This document shows positions 17,043 through 26,144 of a stretch of DNA of 64,000 nt, in pieces. The translations under genes were made by a program, and so were the position numbers. The notes beneath the pieces were generated by a model. That model saw only the letters and a list, made by a program, of their open reading frames with translations, searched no databases and had not been told where the DNA came from. Every line of letters starts with the position of its first letter. Position 1 is the first letter of the stretch. The DNA is taken from contig NZ_WHNQ01000015.1 in NCBI RefSeq assembly GCF_009362785.1, positions 62,001-126,000 of the forward strand, read 5' to 3'. The stretch is from Paraburkholderia atlantica. Its GTDB lineage: Bacteria; Pseudomonadota; Gammaproteobacteria; Burkholderiales; Burkholderiaceae.

Positions 17043-18364
17043 CAGTATTCCTGCAGGTGATGGCGCAAGGTCGTGCCGCTATAGCTCTTGCGGAAACGAT
17101 CGCGGCGCTGTAACTCGGGTACGACCCAATCCACGAACTCCTCGTAGCAGCCCGGTGTGAACGTTGTCGCCAGCATGAAGCCGTCGGCGCCGCCCTCGTC
17201 GAGGTAGGTCTCCATTTGGTCGACGATGTCGCTTGCCGTACCCACCGCCACGGGCATACCCATTCCTTGCGCATAGATCAGCGCGGCTTCGCGCACCGTC
17301 ACCGGCGCCCCGTTCTTCGCATAGACGATAGACTCGAAGAGTCCTTGGATTCCGGGGACTTCGATGTTCGAGACGTACTCGTCGAGCGAATAGTGCGAGA
17401 AGTCGAGACCGAAGTGCCCCGAAATCCACGCAAGCGCGCCTTCGAGCGGAATGCATTCCTTGATGCGTTCGAATTTCTCTTGCGCCTCGGCACGGCTCTC
17501 GCCGACGACTGTCTGCAAGCCAAAGATTCGCTTGACGCTGTTGGGCGCACGGCCGAATCGCCCGACGGCACGCTTCTCGAGGTCGCCCGAGTATTCCTTC
17601 ATGCGGTCGAGCGTCGGCAATACGGCAAATACCGCTTCGGCGTGCTTCGCGGCAAAATCACGCCCGCGATCTGATGATCCAGCCTGCCACAGCACGGGCT
17701 GCCGTTGCGGGGAGGGCGGCACGAAATGGCGGCCTTTGCAGCGAAAGAACCGTCCTTCGTGCTCGACTTCGTGGATCTTCGCGGGGTCCGCGTAGATACC
17801 CGCCCGCTTGTCGGCGATGATCGCGTCGTCGTCCCACGAGCGCCACAGCTTGTAGCAGACCTCCATGTATTCCTCGAGCCGCTCGTAGCGGTCCGAGCGC
17901 TCGCGACCGTCCACGCCGTAGGCGTTCCATTCGCCGTGCGAGAACGACGAGACGATATTCCAGGCGATCCGGCCGCCCGACTGGTAGTCGAGACTGGACA
18001 GACGGCGGCTCATCGAATACGGATGTTCGAAGGCGGTGGAAAGCGTCACGCCGATCCCGAGGCGGCTTGTCGCGGTGGCGACCGCCGGCACGATCGTGGA
18101 CGGCTCGTTACAAGGGAATTGCACGGCGTACTTGACGCTCGCGTCCGATGACCCCTGGAAAGTCGAATAGGGCGCAAGCTGGTCCGCGATGAAGAGTGCA
18201 TCGAACAACCCGCGTTCGAGCACGCGCGCGATGTGTTGCCAATAGGCGTAGTCACCGTAGTCCCAGTTCACCTTGTCGCGCGGGTGTCGCCACATTCCCG
18301 TGCTGTGACTGTTGAAGCCATTCTGCATGAAGCCTAATAGATGAGCCTTCTTCTTTCGTGTCAT
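17042..18364 (-). CDS. LLM-class flavin-dependent monooxygenase (NtaA/SnaA/DszA family)
   Basis: A 440-residue TIM-barrel monooxygenase using reduced FMN supplied by a separate reductase. Family features: N-terminal HLLGFMQNGFNSHSTGMWRHP, the WQHIARVLERGLFDALFIAD block, the LSTAFEHPYSMSRRLSSLDY segment, RIAWNIVSSF, and VLWQAGSSDRGRDFAAKHAE. Members include DszA (dibenzothiophene sulfone), NtaA (nitrilotriacetate) and DmoA (dimethyl sulfide), so substrate class is open. It lies within the Liv-type operon, 30 bp after the binding-protein gene and overlapping livF. No flavin reductase is encoded nearby. Sulfur acquisition is the favoured inference because of the SfnB/DszC-like and SsuD-like neighbours. 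Confidence 0.88.
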   Translation of the reverse strand: MTRKKKAHLLGFMQNGFNSHSTGMWRHPRDKVNWDYGDYAYWQHIARVLERGLFDALFIADQLAPYSTFQGSSDASVKYAVQFPCNEPSTIVPAVATATSRLGIGVTLSTAFEHPYSMSRRLSSLDYQSGGRIAWNIVSSFSHGEWNAYGVDGRERSDRYERLEEYMEVCYKLWRSWDDDAIIADKRAGIYADPAKIHEVEHEGRFFRCKGRHFVPPSPQRQPVLWQAGSSDRGRDFAAKHAEAVFAVLPTLDRMKEYSGDLEKRAVGRFGRAPNSVKRIFGLQTVVGESRAEAQEKFERIKECIPLEGALAWISGHFGLDFSHYSLDEYVSNIEVPGIQGLFESIVYAKNGAPVTVREAALIYAQGMGMPVAVGTASDIVDQMETYLDEGGADGFMLATTFTPGCYEEFVDWVVPELQRRDRFRKSYSGTTLRHHLQEY

Positions 18365-18394
18365 TGCCTTTCTCCGTGACGCCGGGCGTCGTTC

Positions 18395-19708
18395 TTATTC
18401 CGCGCACGTACGCGGGGTCAGCCGTTTCTGTTGCGCGTATTTTTCCGCCGCCTGCTCGACGATCGGGCGCATCAGAGCGTGATCAGGTTGAATCCAGTCG
18501 GTCACGATCTTCCATTTCGTGCCGTCCCACTGTTGGAACTTCACAGAACCTGCGCCTTCATGATCGGCGCAGGTCACATGAATGGACTTGAGCAGCCCCG
18601 TCGCGCCCAGTGCCTCGATCCGCGCGCTGTCGAGTTGCAGATGCTCGAATCCCCAGCGAACTTCCTCACTCGTCAGCGGCCGCTTGCCGAACTTCGCCTG
18701 TGCGGTACGCACGGCTTCGACATTCAGGATGCCGTTGACGATACCGAGGTTGTAGTAGACGCTTCCGATGCGCGTCGGATCCTGGAGATTGCCTTTGCCG
18801 GCTTGATAGACATCTTTTTCGACTTCGCGAATTACGGCAAAGTCTTTTCCCGACGGCTGCGTTATCAGCGATACGTAACCCTTTGCGGCGTCGCCCGCCG
18901 GCCGCACGTCTTCTTCCGAATTGGCCCAGACGTTGCCGATCAGGTGATCGACCGGAAAACCGACTTTCTGAGCGCTGCGAATCGCGACGGAGTTCATGAC
19001 CCCCCAGCCGCGCAGTACAACGTAGTCGGGGCGTGCGCGGCGAATGGTGAGCCATTGCGCCTGCTGGTCATTGCCCGGATGCGGAACCTCGATCTGCTGC
19101 ACATCGAAGCCATATTTCTTCGCGAGCAGACCGTAGATGGGGATGGTCTCCTTGCCATACGGCGAACCGTGATAGAGCACGACGATCTTCTTGCCTCTGA
19201 GCTTCGTGACGCCGCCTTCCTTCTGCCCAATGTAGTTGATGATGGCCGATGTCTCGCTCGAGGGGTCCATCAGCAACGGAAAGAAATACGGAAAGTAGCG
19301 CCCGTCGGACGTGCCGGTCATGCCGTGATCAATCGTGATGACGGGAATCTTGTCGGCGGTCGCCCGATCGAGCAGCGCGATCTGAATACCGAGGCTCAGA
19401 GGGTTCACGGCGACGACGTTCTTACCGCTCTTTTGGCGTTCGTAACATTCGATCCCTTTCTCGACTTCGTACTGTGTTTCGCACTCGTCCCAACTGAGCT
19501 TCACACCATTCACGCCGCCATCGCGAAGGTTGACGAGGTTCATGTAGTCGATGAATCCACCGAAGAACCCCGTGCCACCCGCGGCGTATGGGCCAACCCG
19601 ATAGCTTTGCAGCGGGAAGTACTGTGTGCCGTCCGCATGTGCGGCGGACATGCCCGTTGCGAGCAGCGCTGCGACCATCGCCGCCTTGATTGCTCCAAAA
19701 AACCTCAT
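18395..19708 (-). CDS. Periplasmic substrate-binding protein of the Liv-type ABC importer
   Basis: A 437-residue secreted binding protein with a Sec signal peptide (cleavage after AHA, about residue 25) and a type I two-lobe periplasmic fold of the Peripla_BP_6 class (GGVNGVKLSWDECETQYEVE, KIVVLYHGSPYGKE, DYVVLRGWGVMNSVAIRSA). It starts at ATG 19708, 49 bp after livM. Its length and features fit the larger urea/aromatic/sulfonate-type Liv binders rather than LivJ itself. The ligand should be the substrate or precursor of the co-encoded monooxygenase; this is inference. Confidence 0.9.
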   Translation of the reverse strand: MRFFGAIKAAMVAALLATGMSAAHADGTQYFPLQSYRVGPYAAGGTGFFGGFIDYMNLVNLRDGGVNGVKLSWDECETQYEVEKGIECYERQKSGKNVVAVNPLSLGIQIALLDRATADKIPVITIDHGMTGTSDGRYFPYFFPLLMDPSSETSAIINYIGQKEGGVTKLRGKKIVVLYHGSPYGKETIPIYGLLAKKYGFDVQQIEVPHPGNDQQAQWLTIRRARPDYVVLRGWGVMNSVAIRSAQKVGFPVDHLIGNVWANSEEDVRPAGDAAKGYVSLITQPSGKDFAVIREVEKDVYQAGKGNLQDPTRIGSVYYNLGIVNGILNVEAVRTAQAKFGKRPLTSEEVRWGFEHLQLDSARIEALGATGLLKSIHVTCADHEGAGSVKFQQWDGTKWKIVTDWIQPDHALMRPIVEQAAEKYAQQKRLTPRTCAE

Positions 19709-19757
19709 TTCTTTCTACTCCGTTTATTCGGTTGAGTGATGAATCGATGACCAAGGA

Positions 19758-20801
19758 TCAGACCTCGGATCGCGAGCGCGATAGCTGCCGAACGAGCTTG
19801 TCGAGCCCATCCGGCTCCTTGATGAGCAAAACGATGATGAGCATTCCAATGATCATGCGTTCAGCCATCTCCAGCGTTCCCGAGTCGATCAGCGTGCCGA
19901 GCAGCAAACTGCTCGCGCGGGAGAGCATGAGCGGAAAGACGACCATGAATGCCGCCCCGACGAAGGCGCCTCGAATGGACGCGAGTCCGCCAATGATGAT
20001 GATGAAAAGGATTTGAAACGAACGGTCGAGGTTGAAGCCGGCCGGCTCGACTGTGCGCAGATAGGTGAAGGCCCACAAGGCACCGGCGACGCCGATGACG
20101 AACGACGACAGTGCGAACGCGAACAGTTTGGTATGCAGCACGCGTACACCGATCACGCGCGCCGCCATCTCGTTATCCCGTACGGCGATGAAGTCGCTGC
20201 CGATAGGAGACGCAACCAGGCGCGTCGTGAGCAAGGTCAGTGCGCTCACGATTGTGAACGCGAATACGAAGCGTCCTTGCACGCTATCGAAGGTATACGG
20301 TCCCACGGTCAGCGACGGCGCCGAGATTACGCCCGACGGGTTGCCGTTCGAGAACCACGGAAAGTGCGTCAGCACCCACTGCACGAAGAACTGGACGGCG
20401 AGTGTCGATACCGCGAGGTAAAAGCCGCGCAAGCGCAGGCTCGGTAATCCGAACACGACACCGATCCCCGCTGCGCAGAGCCCGCCAAGTAAAATACTGC
20501 CCAACAGAGGCACCCCGGGCAGGCGCAGATTGATGTTGTATGCGGCAAACGCGCCGACGGCCATAAAGGCAGCCGAGCCGAGCGACAACTGCCCGCAATA
20601 TCCGGTCAGTATGTTAAGGCCCAGGGCGGCGAGGCTAAGACTCAGAAAGGGCAACAGAATCGCTTCGAGAACGTAGCTCGATGCAAGGTACGGGACCAGG
20701 ACATACCCGGTCACTAGCCAGGCGAACGCGAGAAACGCGATTTTTCTCCGGTCGCTGGAGACAACGCGGACCGCAAGGGTTTGCTCACTCATTTGTTTCA
20801 C
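19758..20801 (-). CDS. Branched-chain-type ABC transporter permease (LivM family)
   Basis: Inner-membrane permease of 347 residues with about ten membrane segments. The conserved LTGYCGQLSLGSAAFMAVGAF segment and the late IGSDFIAVRDNEMAARVIGV cytoplasmic loop identify LivM. It ends with KEPDGLDKLVRQ, the usual C-terminal pattern (EPxGL). Start ATG 20801 overlaps the stop of livH by 4 bp (ATGA), indicating coupling. Partner of the LivH-like permease just upstream. Confidence 0.93.
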   Translation of the reverse strand: MKQMSEQTLAVRVVSSDRRKIAFLAFAWLVTGYVLVPYLASSYVLEAILLPFLSLSLAALGLNILTGYCGQLSLGSAAFMAVGAFAAYNINLRLPGVPLLGSILLGGLCAAGIGVVFGLPSLRLRGFYLAVSTLAVQFFVQWVLTHFPWFSNGNPSGVISAPSLTVGPYTFDSVQGRFVFAFTIVSALTLLTTRLVASPIGSDFIAVRDNEMAARVIGVRVLHTKLFAFALSSFVIGVAGALWAFTYLRTVEPAGFNLDRSFQILFIIIIGGLASIRGAFVGAAFMVVFPLMLSRASSLLLGTLIDSGTLEMAERMIIGMLIIVLLIKEPDGLDKLVRQLSRSRSEV

Positions 20802-21694
20802 ACTCGCTCAGTGCGCGGCATGCCGAACAATCCGTTCGGACGAATCAAAAGGAACACTAGCGCGGTCACGTAGGCAAACCACGCCTCGATACCGTCTCCG
20901 ATCACCGCGCCGAGATAGACCTCGGCAAGCTTTTCGCTCATCCCGACGATGAGCCCGCCCACAATGGCGCCGACGATCGAATCGAAACCGCCGAGCACCA
21001 GCACGGGTAGCGCCTTGAGAACGACGAGCGAAAGCGAGAACTGGACCCCTAGGCGCGCGCCCCACAACACACCTGCGACGAGCGCCACAAGGCCGGCTGC
21101 GGCCCAGACCGCGAAGCCAATCCGTGCGAGCGGCAGGCCGATTGCCAGCGCGGCATAAGGGTCGTCGGCAGACGCGCGAAACGCCATCCCTGTGCGGGTA
21201 AAGTGAAAGAACACGCTGAGGGCGGCGACCATCGCGGCGACGATAGCGGCTGCCAGCAGGTCGAATCCGGACACCATCACGCCGTGAATTTCGAGCGGGA
21301 TATCGCTGATACCGAGGTCGAGCGGATGAACAGCCGTACCCCATACCAGTTGCGCGCCTCCCTCGATCACGTAAGACAGCCCGAGCGTGGCCATGAAAAG
21401 CGTCATCGGGGGACGGTTGAGCAGCGGCTTGACGATCGTGCGTTCTATGGACCAGCCCAGTAACACCATGACGGCGAGCGTCGCGGCCGACGTCAGGACG
21501 AACGGCACGCCGCGCTCCAGGAGGCACACGAACGTAAGCGCGCCGAAGAGAATCATCGAGCCTTGCGCAAAATTCAGCGTGCGCGTCGTCTTGAAGATCA
21601 GCACGAAGCCGATTGCGACGAGCGAGTACATCACGCCGGAGAGCATGCCGCCGACACAGACCTCGATAAGGAAGTAAAGATCGGTCGCGGTCAT
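20798..21694 (-). CDS. Branched-chain-type ABC transporter permease (LivH family)
   Basis: Inner-membrane permease of 298 residues with eight or so membrane segments. LivH hallmarks are the ARTLNFAQG-like block (TTRTLNFAQGSMILFGA) near residues 35-52, the central GMAFRASADDPYAALAIGLP loop that faces the ATPase, the VLGGFDSIVGAIVGGL segment and the terminal LIRPNGLFG. The start ATG 21694 overlaps livG by 4 bp and the stop overlaps livM by 4 bp. This is the tightest part of the operon. Confidence 0.94.
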   Translation of the reverse strand: MTATDLYFLIEVCVGGMLSGVMYSLVAIGFVLIFKTTRTLNFAQGSMILFGALTFVCLLERGVPFVLTSAATLAVMVLLGWSIERTIVKPLLNRPPMTLFMATLGLSYVIEGGAQLVWGTAVHPLDLGISDIPLEIHGVMVSGFDLLAAAIVAAMVAALSVFFHFTRTGMAFRASADDPYAALAIGLPLARIGFAVWAAAGLVALVAGVLWGARLGVQFSLSLVVLKALPVLVLGGFDSIVGAIVGGLIVGMSEKLAEVYLGAVIGDGIEAWFAYVTALVFLLIRPNGLFGMPRTERV

Positions 21695-22506
21695 CGTTCG
21701 GTCTCCCCGGTGTGCGCGACGCCGAGATAGGCATCGATGACGGCTTGGTCGTTGCGGACCTCGGCCGGTGTACCGTCCGCGATCTTTCTACCGTAGTCGA
21801 GGACCGCGACTCGGTCCGAGAGGTTCATGACAATGCCGATGTCGTGCTCGATGAGGACGATCGTCGTGCGATGGCGCTCATGGATAGCGCGCACGAAGCC
21901 GGCCATCTGCGCTTTTTCCGTCGCGGTCATGCCGGCCATCGGCTCGTCGAGTAACAGCAGGGTTGGCTCGGCCGCGAGCGCTCGCGCGAGTTCCACGCGC
22001 TTTTGCAGACCATAGGGCAGGTTCGCCGCAGGATGCTCGGCCACATCGTGCAAATCGAGCAAAGACAGGATTTCGTCGACATGCTGCCTGACGGCTATCG
22101 CCTCGACACTTGCGCGGCTCGACCAGAACATATGCTCGAGGAAGCCCGAACGCCGCCGATACGTGTGTCCGAGTTCGATATTTTCGCGTGCGGAGAGGCC
22201 CCCAAAAATGGCCAGGTTTTGAAACGTGCGCGCGATCCCGAGACGCGCCTGCTGCTCCGGGCGGATATGGCGCACCCGTGTGTCGCCCAAGGTGATGAAG
22301 CCTTCATCGGCACGGTAGAGGCCGCTAATGACATTGATCAACGAGGACTTCCCTGCGCCGTTCGGCCCGATGATCGAGCGTATCTCGCCCTTTGCGATGT
22401 CGAGGTCGATTTGACGGAGCGCCTGAACGCCGCCGAATGAGAGCGCGATGCTTCGCAACGAAATCGCGCTGCTGTGTGCTGCCATCTCAGGGGGCTGTCG
22501 ATTCAT
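21691..22506 (-). CDS. Branched-chain-type ABC transporter ATPase (LivG family)
   Basis: First gene of the Liv-type operon; 271 residues. Walker A GPNGAGKSS is at 47-55, then RLGIARTFQNLAIF, a LPYGLQKRVELARAL signature, Walker B LLLLDEPMAGMT, and the LIEHDIGIVMNLSDRVAVLDYG block that distinguishes LivG from LivF. The first possible ATG is 22506; an in-frame ATG at 22485 is also possible and neither has a strong ribosome binding site. It is transcribed divergently from the SsuD-like gene at 22835, suggesting shared control by the LysR regulator at 23918. Confidence 0.92.
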   Translation of the reverse strand: MNRQPPEMAAHSSAISLRSIALSFGGVQALRQIDLDIAKGEIRSIIGPNGAGKSSLINVISGLYRADEGFITLGDTRVRHIRPEQQARLGIARTFQNLAIFGGLSARENIELGHTYRRRSGFLEHMFWSSRASVEAIAVRQHVDEILSLLDLHDVAEHPAANLPYGLQKRVELARALAAEPTLLLLDEPMAGMTATEKAQMAGFVRAIHERHRTTIVLIEHDIGIVMNLSDRVAVLDYGRKIADGTPAEVRNDQAVIDAYLGVAHTGETER

Positions 22507-22834
22507 CTGATTGCAATGGTATGAGGTGTACCACGTCGAGGCGAGTCACTCGGCCCCCGATGTTCCTGTGTTCCTACATCACGTCCCTGTTTCGACGGTC
22601 CGTTCCGACTCGATGCCACCGTGCCGCACAGCCCGCTCTGCAGCGGGTTGCCTTCGTCTGAAACCGGCGTGGCCGAATCATCCCATCGTCTCCGGCAATC
22701 ATTAACAATTTTTATGGACTATAAATATTCGAAATGAAGAGAAGGGGGCGTCCGAGTATGGGTTACCATTTCATGCTCTTGAATGTTGGCTTGCCGAGCA
22801 CCGTCAGGTCATTGCCGCCAGGAAACGTATCGAC
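22507..22834. promoter_or_regulatory. Divergent promoter region between the Liv-type operon and the SsuD-like/LysR operon
   Basis: A 328-bp non-coding gap separates the two start codons. Its 22695-22740 part is unusually AT-rich for this replicon, with AACAATTTTTATGG followed by ACTATAAATATTCG. This is a plausible -10 region in either direction and a LysR-accessible segment. No exact T-N11-A palindrome was pinned down. The LysR protein encoded at 23918 is the obvious candidate regulator. Confidence 0.4.
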
Positions 22835-23914
22835 ATGTCCACTCGGAAGCGCGCAGTACCCAGCCCAATTGGCTTTGGTATCTGGTTGCCTATTTACGGA
22901 AAGTGGCTGCGCACCCGGGAGTCCTCGGTTGCTCCGGACATACGGTCCTGCATCGAGGTCGGCCGGCTCGCTGACGGCTTGGGCTATGACTTTCTGTATG
23001 CGTCCGAGGATGTGCTGAACAGCGTGCATGGGCCGTGTGCCCCAGTCTTGGACGCGTGGAGTCTGCTTTCGTCGCTTGCAGCCGTAACCCGCCGCATTGG
23101 TCTATGCGGGGCGATCAAGCCTGGATTGCGCTCGCCGCTTCTTGCCGCGCGCATGATCGAAACCGTGTCCTTGATAGCGGGCCGGCGCGTAACGGTCAAC
23201 ATCACGAGCGGCTGGTGGAAGGACGAGTTCGACGCTGCGAACGTCGCATTGCTCGATCACAAGGGTCGATACGATCGCGCAGATACTTTCCTGCGCACGT
23301 TAAGCCGTTTCCGCGACCCCGGAATGGCGCATGACGCATCGTTGGAAATCGGATCGGGGGGGGCTCCAACCAATTATCGGATGCTGGGCTTCGACGCCGA
23401 CAAGGCGCCGGATATCTGGGTCAGTGGCCATTCGGAACGGGCGACGGCGCTTGCCGCGGAGTGGGCGGGTTGTCTGTTTTTGAATGGGTTGCCCGACGTG
23501 CAGTTAACGAGGCATATCGTCGACGCGCGACAGGCTGCGTTGCGATGGGACCGTCGCGTTGCGATCGCGGTGAATGCATTCGTGATCGCCGCCGAGAGCG
23601 CCGCCACGGCGGCGGAGCGAAGAGAGCAGATCGTCGAAACGCGCAACGATGAAGCCATAGCCTTCTTTCGGGCGGCCATGCAAGCGTCGGGCGCGACCAC
23701 CTGGACCGATTTGACCGATGAGCTAATGATCGACACCAATTCGGGCTTCAATGCCCACCTGATCGGCAGTTTCGCCGAGGTGCGAAATCGGGTCGAGCAG
23801 TTGTCGGCGCTTGGCGTCGACAAGATCGTCTGCCAGTTTGAAGATCCGCTGCGCGATATCGGTCCATTCATGCAGCAGGTCGTGCAGCCGCTTCGCGAAG
23901 GACGCGCCCTGTAG
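22835..23914 (+). CDS. LLM-class flavin-dependent monooxygenase (SsuD-like)
   Basis: A 359-residue FMNH2-dependent TIM-barrel monooxygenase. The N-terminus GFGIWLPIYGKWLRT, the DGLGYDFLYASED strand, the LCGAIKPGLRSPLLAARMIET block and NITSGWWKDEFDA place it near alkanesulfonate monooxygenases, which cleave C-S bonds to release sulfite. The start ATG 22835 has AGGAAA about 9 bases upstream. It is followed after 3 bp by the LysR gene and faces the Liv-type operon, so two different LLM enzymes are probably co-regulated. No flavin reductase is adjacent. The exact sulfonate or other substrate is unknown. Confidence 0.83.
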   Translation: MSTRKRAVPSPIGFGIWLPIYGKWLRTRESSVAPDIRSCIEVGRLADGLGYDFLYASEDVLNSVHGPCAPVLDAWSLLSSLAAVTRRIGLCGAIKPGLRSPLLAARMIETVSLIAGRRVTVNITSGWWKDEFDAANVALLDHKGRYDRADTFLRTLSRFRDPGMAHDASLEIGSGGAPTNYRMLGFDADKAPDIWVSGHSERATALAAEWAGCLFLNGLPDVQLTRHIVDARQAALRWDRRVAIAVNAFVIAAESAATAAERREQIVETRNDEAIAFFRAAMQASGATTWTDLTDELMIDTNSGFNAHLIGSFAEVRNRVEQLSALGVDKIVCQFEDPLRDIGPFMQQVVQPLREGRAL

Positions 23915-23917
23915 CCC

Positions 23918-24847
23918 ATGAACCTCGAACAATTGAAGATGTTCGTCGAAGCGGCTCGCCACGGAAGTTTCACGTTGGCCGCGGGCAGCCTGGGTGTAAC
24001 TCAGTCGGCGATCAGCATTTCTATGCGCAAGCTTGAGGAAACGCTCGATGTCGTGTTGTTCAATCGAGTTGGGAATGGACTCTCGTTGACAGATGCCGGT
24101 CGCGCACTGTTGAGAGAGGCGGAGCGGATCCTCGCCGATGTGCAACTGACGGTGCAACGGATCGAGACCTATCGGTACGCGCCCAAGCGGCGCCTGCTCG
24201 TTGCGTGTAGCCAGAATGCGCACGACCATTGGATGTCGGCCATTGTGACCAATCTCTTGTCCCGCAAGGATTTGCCGCAGATCGACATCGCAGTTGGCTC
24301 GTCCAGGGAAATTGCGTCGTGGGTCATGCGCGGCACCGTCGACTTCGGCTTGACCGAGTCGGAACCGGGGCATGGTGCCATCCACTATTGGGACGTCTTC
24401 GAGGATCGCCTGCGGCTTTATGCCAGTCAGGAGATCGCTAGCCGCCTTGGCCCGCAACCGTCGTGGAGCGCGCTGGAAAACATTGGTCCAATACTATGGG
24501 AGCACGGGGGAGACCTCGAACCGTTTGTCCTTCACGCGTTCGAGAAACACCGATTGCGTGAGCAGCGGATTCGCCATGATGGTCTTCGGCTACGTTCGCT
24601 GATTGCGGTTTATGCAGCGATAGCGACCGGCCGACACGCGGGCTATGTCACCGAGCGTTTGGCCGAAGGACTGACGGGCGGAAATCCCGGGTTCCGCCCG
24701 ATACCCGCCTACGATATTCTGATCCGATATTGGTTTTTTGGTCCTCATCAAGGACTGGGACAATTACTTTCGGAGGCGATCAAAAGTGAGGCGGTAAAAC
24801 TGGCGCGATCGCCGATCAAAGAAGAATCGAACGGCCGAGAGTCTTAA
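23918..24847 (+). CDS. LysR-family transcriptional regulator of the organosulfur-like module
   Basis: A 309-residue LysR regulator: N-terminal winged helix-turn-helix at about residues 16-41 (GSFTLAAGSLGVTQSAISIS) followed by an effector-binding domain. The ATG at 23918 lies 3 bp after the SsuD-like stop, so it is co-transcribed with that enzyme. The closest GAAGGA is about 15 bases upstream, so translation may depend on coupling. It likely controls both the divergent Liv-type operon and its own operon. It is shorter than CysB-type sulfur regulators and no effector can be predicted. Confidence 0.9.
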   Translation: MNLEQLKMFVEAARHGSFTLAAGSLGVTQSAISISMRKLEETLDVVLFNRVGNGLSLTDAGRALLREAERILADVQLTVQRIETYRYAPKRRLLVACSQNAHDHWMSAIVTNLLSRKDLPQIDIAVGSSREIASWVMRGTVDFGLTESEPGHGAIHYWDVFEDRLRLYASQEIASRLGPQPSWSALENIGPILWEHGGDLEPFVLHAFEKHRLREQRIRHDGLRLRSLIAVYAAIATGRHAGYVTERLAEGLTGGNPGFRPIPAYDILIRYWFFGPHQGLGQLLSEAIKSEAVKLARSPIKEESNGRES

Positions 24848-25256
24848 GACTATGGCTAGCGAGGTTTAGCGACTACGCTGAACCGCATCGTCAACGTCAG
24901 CAAAGGGACCTGCAGCAGCCACACGGCGTGCGACCGGTGACCGTCCGGTACCGCCGAGTCGAACGCATAGGCTGTCCGGCAGCTTTTCGGACTGAAGCGG
25001 TCTCGAGGATGGTGTCCTGCAGCGGCGACGCCGGCACAGGTCCGCCGGTTTTGTCCCAAGAAAACCGTGCTTGAGGGCACTTGCAGTATTTCGTTGAAGC
25101 GCCTCTCTTCGCGCGCCAACTTTTCCCTATGAAGGCTTCTGACCTCCACGCACCTGTAGCGCTGCAAAATCTGGCGCCGGTCTGTGTGTGCGATGCAATT
25201 GGCGGAGCGTCTTGTGGCAACAGTGCTAGGATTGCCATCAGCTAGAGTCTCTTCGA
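24848..25256. other. Intergenic region, no gene seen
   Basis: About 410 bases between the LysR gene and the GntR operator. Two minus-strand frames (174 and 113 residues) are open. They overlap the GntR start region or each other, have no ribosome binding site and resemble no family I recognise. The right end forms the promoter region for the GntR gene. No terminator was recognised after the LysR stop. Confidence 0.45.
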
Positions 25257-25271
25257 AGTGGTCGGACCAGT
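25257..25271. promoter_or_regulatory. GntR-type operator at the gntR start
   Basis: AGTGGTCGGACCAGT is a near-perfect palindrome with the core TGGTC-G-GACCA, matching the TNGTNNNACNA consensus of FadR/LldR-type GntR regulators. It ends 10 bp before the ATG of the gntR gene and has the same core as the site at 26145-26159. Binding here would give autorepression. It also argues against the upstream in-frame GTG at 25258 as the start codon. Confidence 0.7.
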
Positions 25272-25281
25272 GAGATACGCC

Positions 25282-26049
25282 ATGCAGGAAGTCAAACCAG
25301 AATACCCGTCCCAAATCGCGGATGTGGTCGCCGAACGCATAGAAAGCCTGATCGTCGACGGCGTTCTGAAACCGGGTCAAGCCTTACCGTCCGAGCGGCG
25401 TCTGATGGTCAAACTGGGTGTGTCGCGGTCCGCCTTGCGAGAAGGGTTGAAGGTGTTGCGGGCGCGCCGAATCATCGACACTGCGCACGGACGGGGGTCG
25501 TTCGTCGCGGCGCTTACCTCGCAACCGGCTCTCACGCCGATGATGCATCTTCTCGGCTCACAGCCGAGGACCCTCTACGACATTTTCGAAGTACGCGAGA
25601 TGCTCGAGGCTGAATCGGCGCGTCTTGCCGCACTTCGGGGAACGCAGGCGGATTTCGCGCTGATCACCCGCCGCTACGAGGAGATGCTCGCCGCGAACCA
25701 AAGCGACGTGGACGAGTCGACGCGTGCGCGGCTCGACTATTCGTTTCATCTCGCGATCTGCGAGGCCTCGCACAACCCGGTGCTCGTGCACACGCTGAGT
25801 TCGCTCACCGATCTGTTGTTGAGTTCCGTCTTCGCCTCCGTCAATAACCTCTACCATCGCGAGGCGGAAAAGCGTGTAATCGACAGGCAGCATGCCCGTC
25901 TCTACAAGGCCGTCATCGGCAAACAGCCGGAGCCGGCCCGCAAGGCTGCCGCTACTCATATCGCCACCACTATCACCTGTCTGAGAGAAATCGAAGCGGA
26001 GGAGCAGCGTCTGGTGGGGGCCACGCTGCGTCTCAAGGGTTGGGAATGA
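25282..26049 (+). CDS. FadR/LldR-type GntR transcriptional regulator of the D-lactate locus
   Basis: A 255-residue regulator with an N-terminal winged helix (IADVVAERIESLIVDGVLKP, SERRLMVKLGVSRSALREGL) and a C-terminal FCD effector domain containing DIFEVREMLEAESARLAA and late His residues for metal or carboxylate binding. I chose ATG 25282 over GTG 25258 because the operator palindrome overlaps the latter. It is followed on the same strand by an MFS carrier and D-lactate dehydrogenase. Its likely effector is therefore D-lactate or another 2-hydroxy acid. Confidence 0.9.
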   Translation: MQEVKPEYPSQIADVVAERIESLIVDGVLKPGQALPSERRLMVKLGVSRSALREGLKVLRARRIIDTAHGRGSFVAALTSQPALTPMMHLLGSQPRTLYDIFEVREMLEAESARLAALRGTQADFALITRRYEEMLAANQSDVDESTRARLDYSFHLAICEASHNPVLVHTLSSLTDLLLSSVFASVNNLYHREAEKRVIDRQHARLYKAVIGKQPEPARKAAATHIATTITCLREIEAEEQRLVGATLRLKGWE

Positions 26050-26144
26050 CGCGAGCCGCAAGCGGGAGCACGAGTGTGCGTCCGTCCGGACACCCGCGTC
26101 GGCATTGATTCGCGCGTGAAACCGCGCCCGGCACGACGAAAATA

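Noticed and set aside
24856-25380. Minus-strand 174-residue frame overlapping the gntR start
   Set aside because: It runs antisense through the GntR operator and start region and has no family features.
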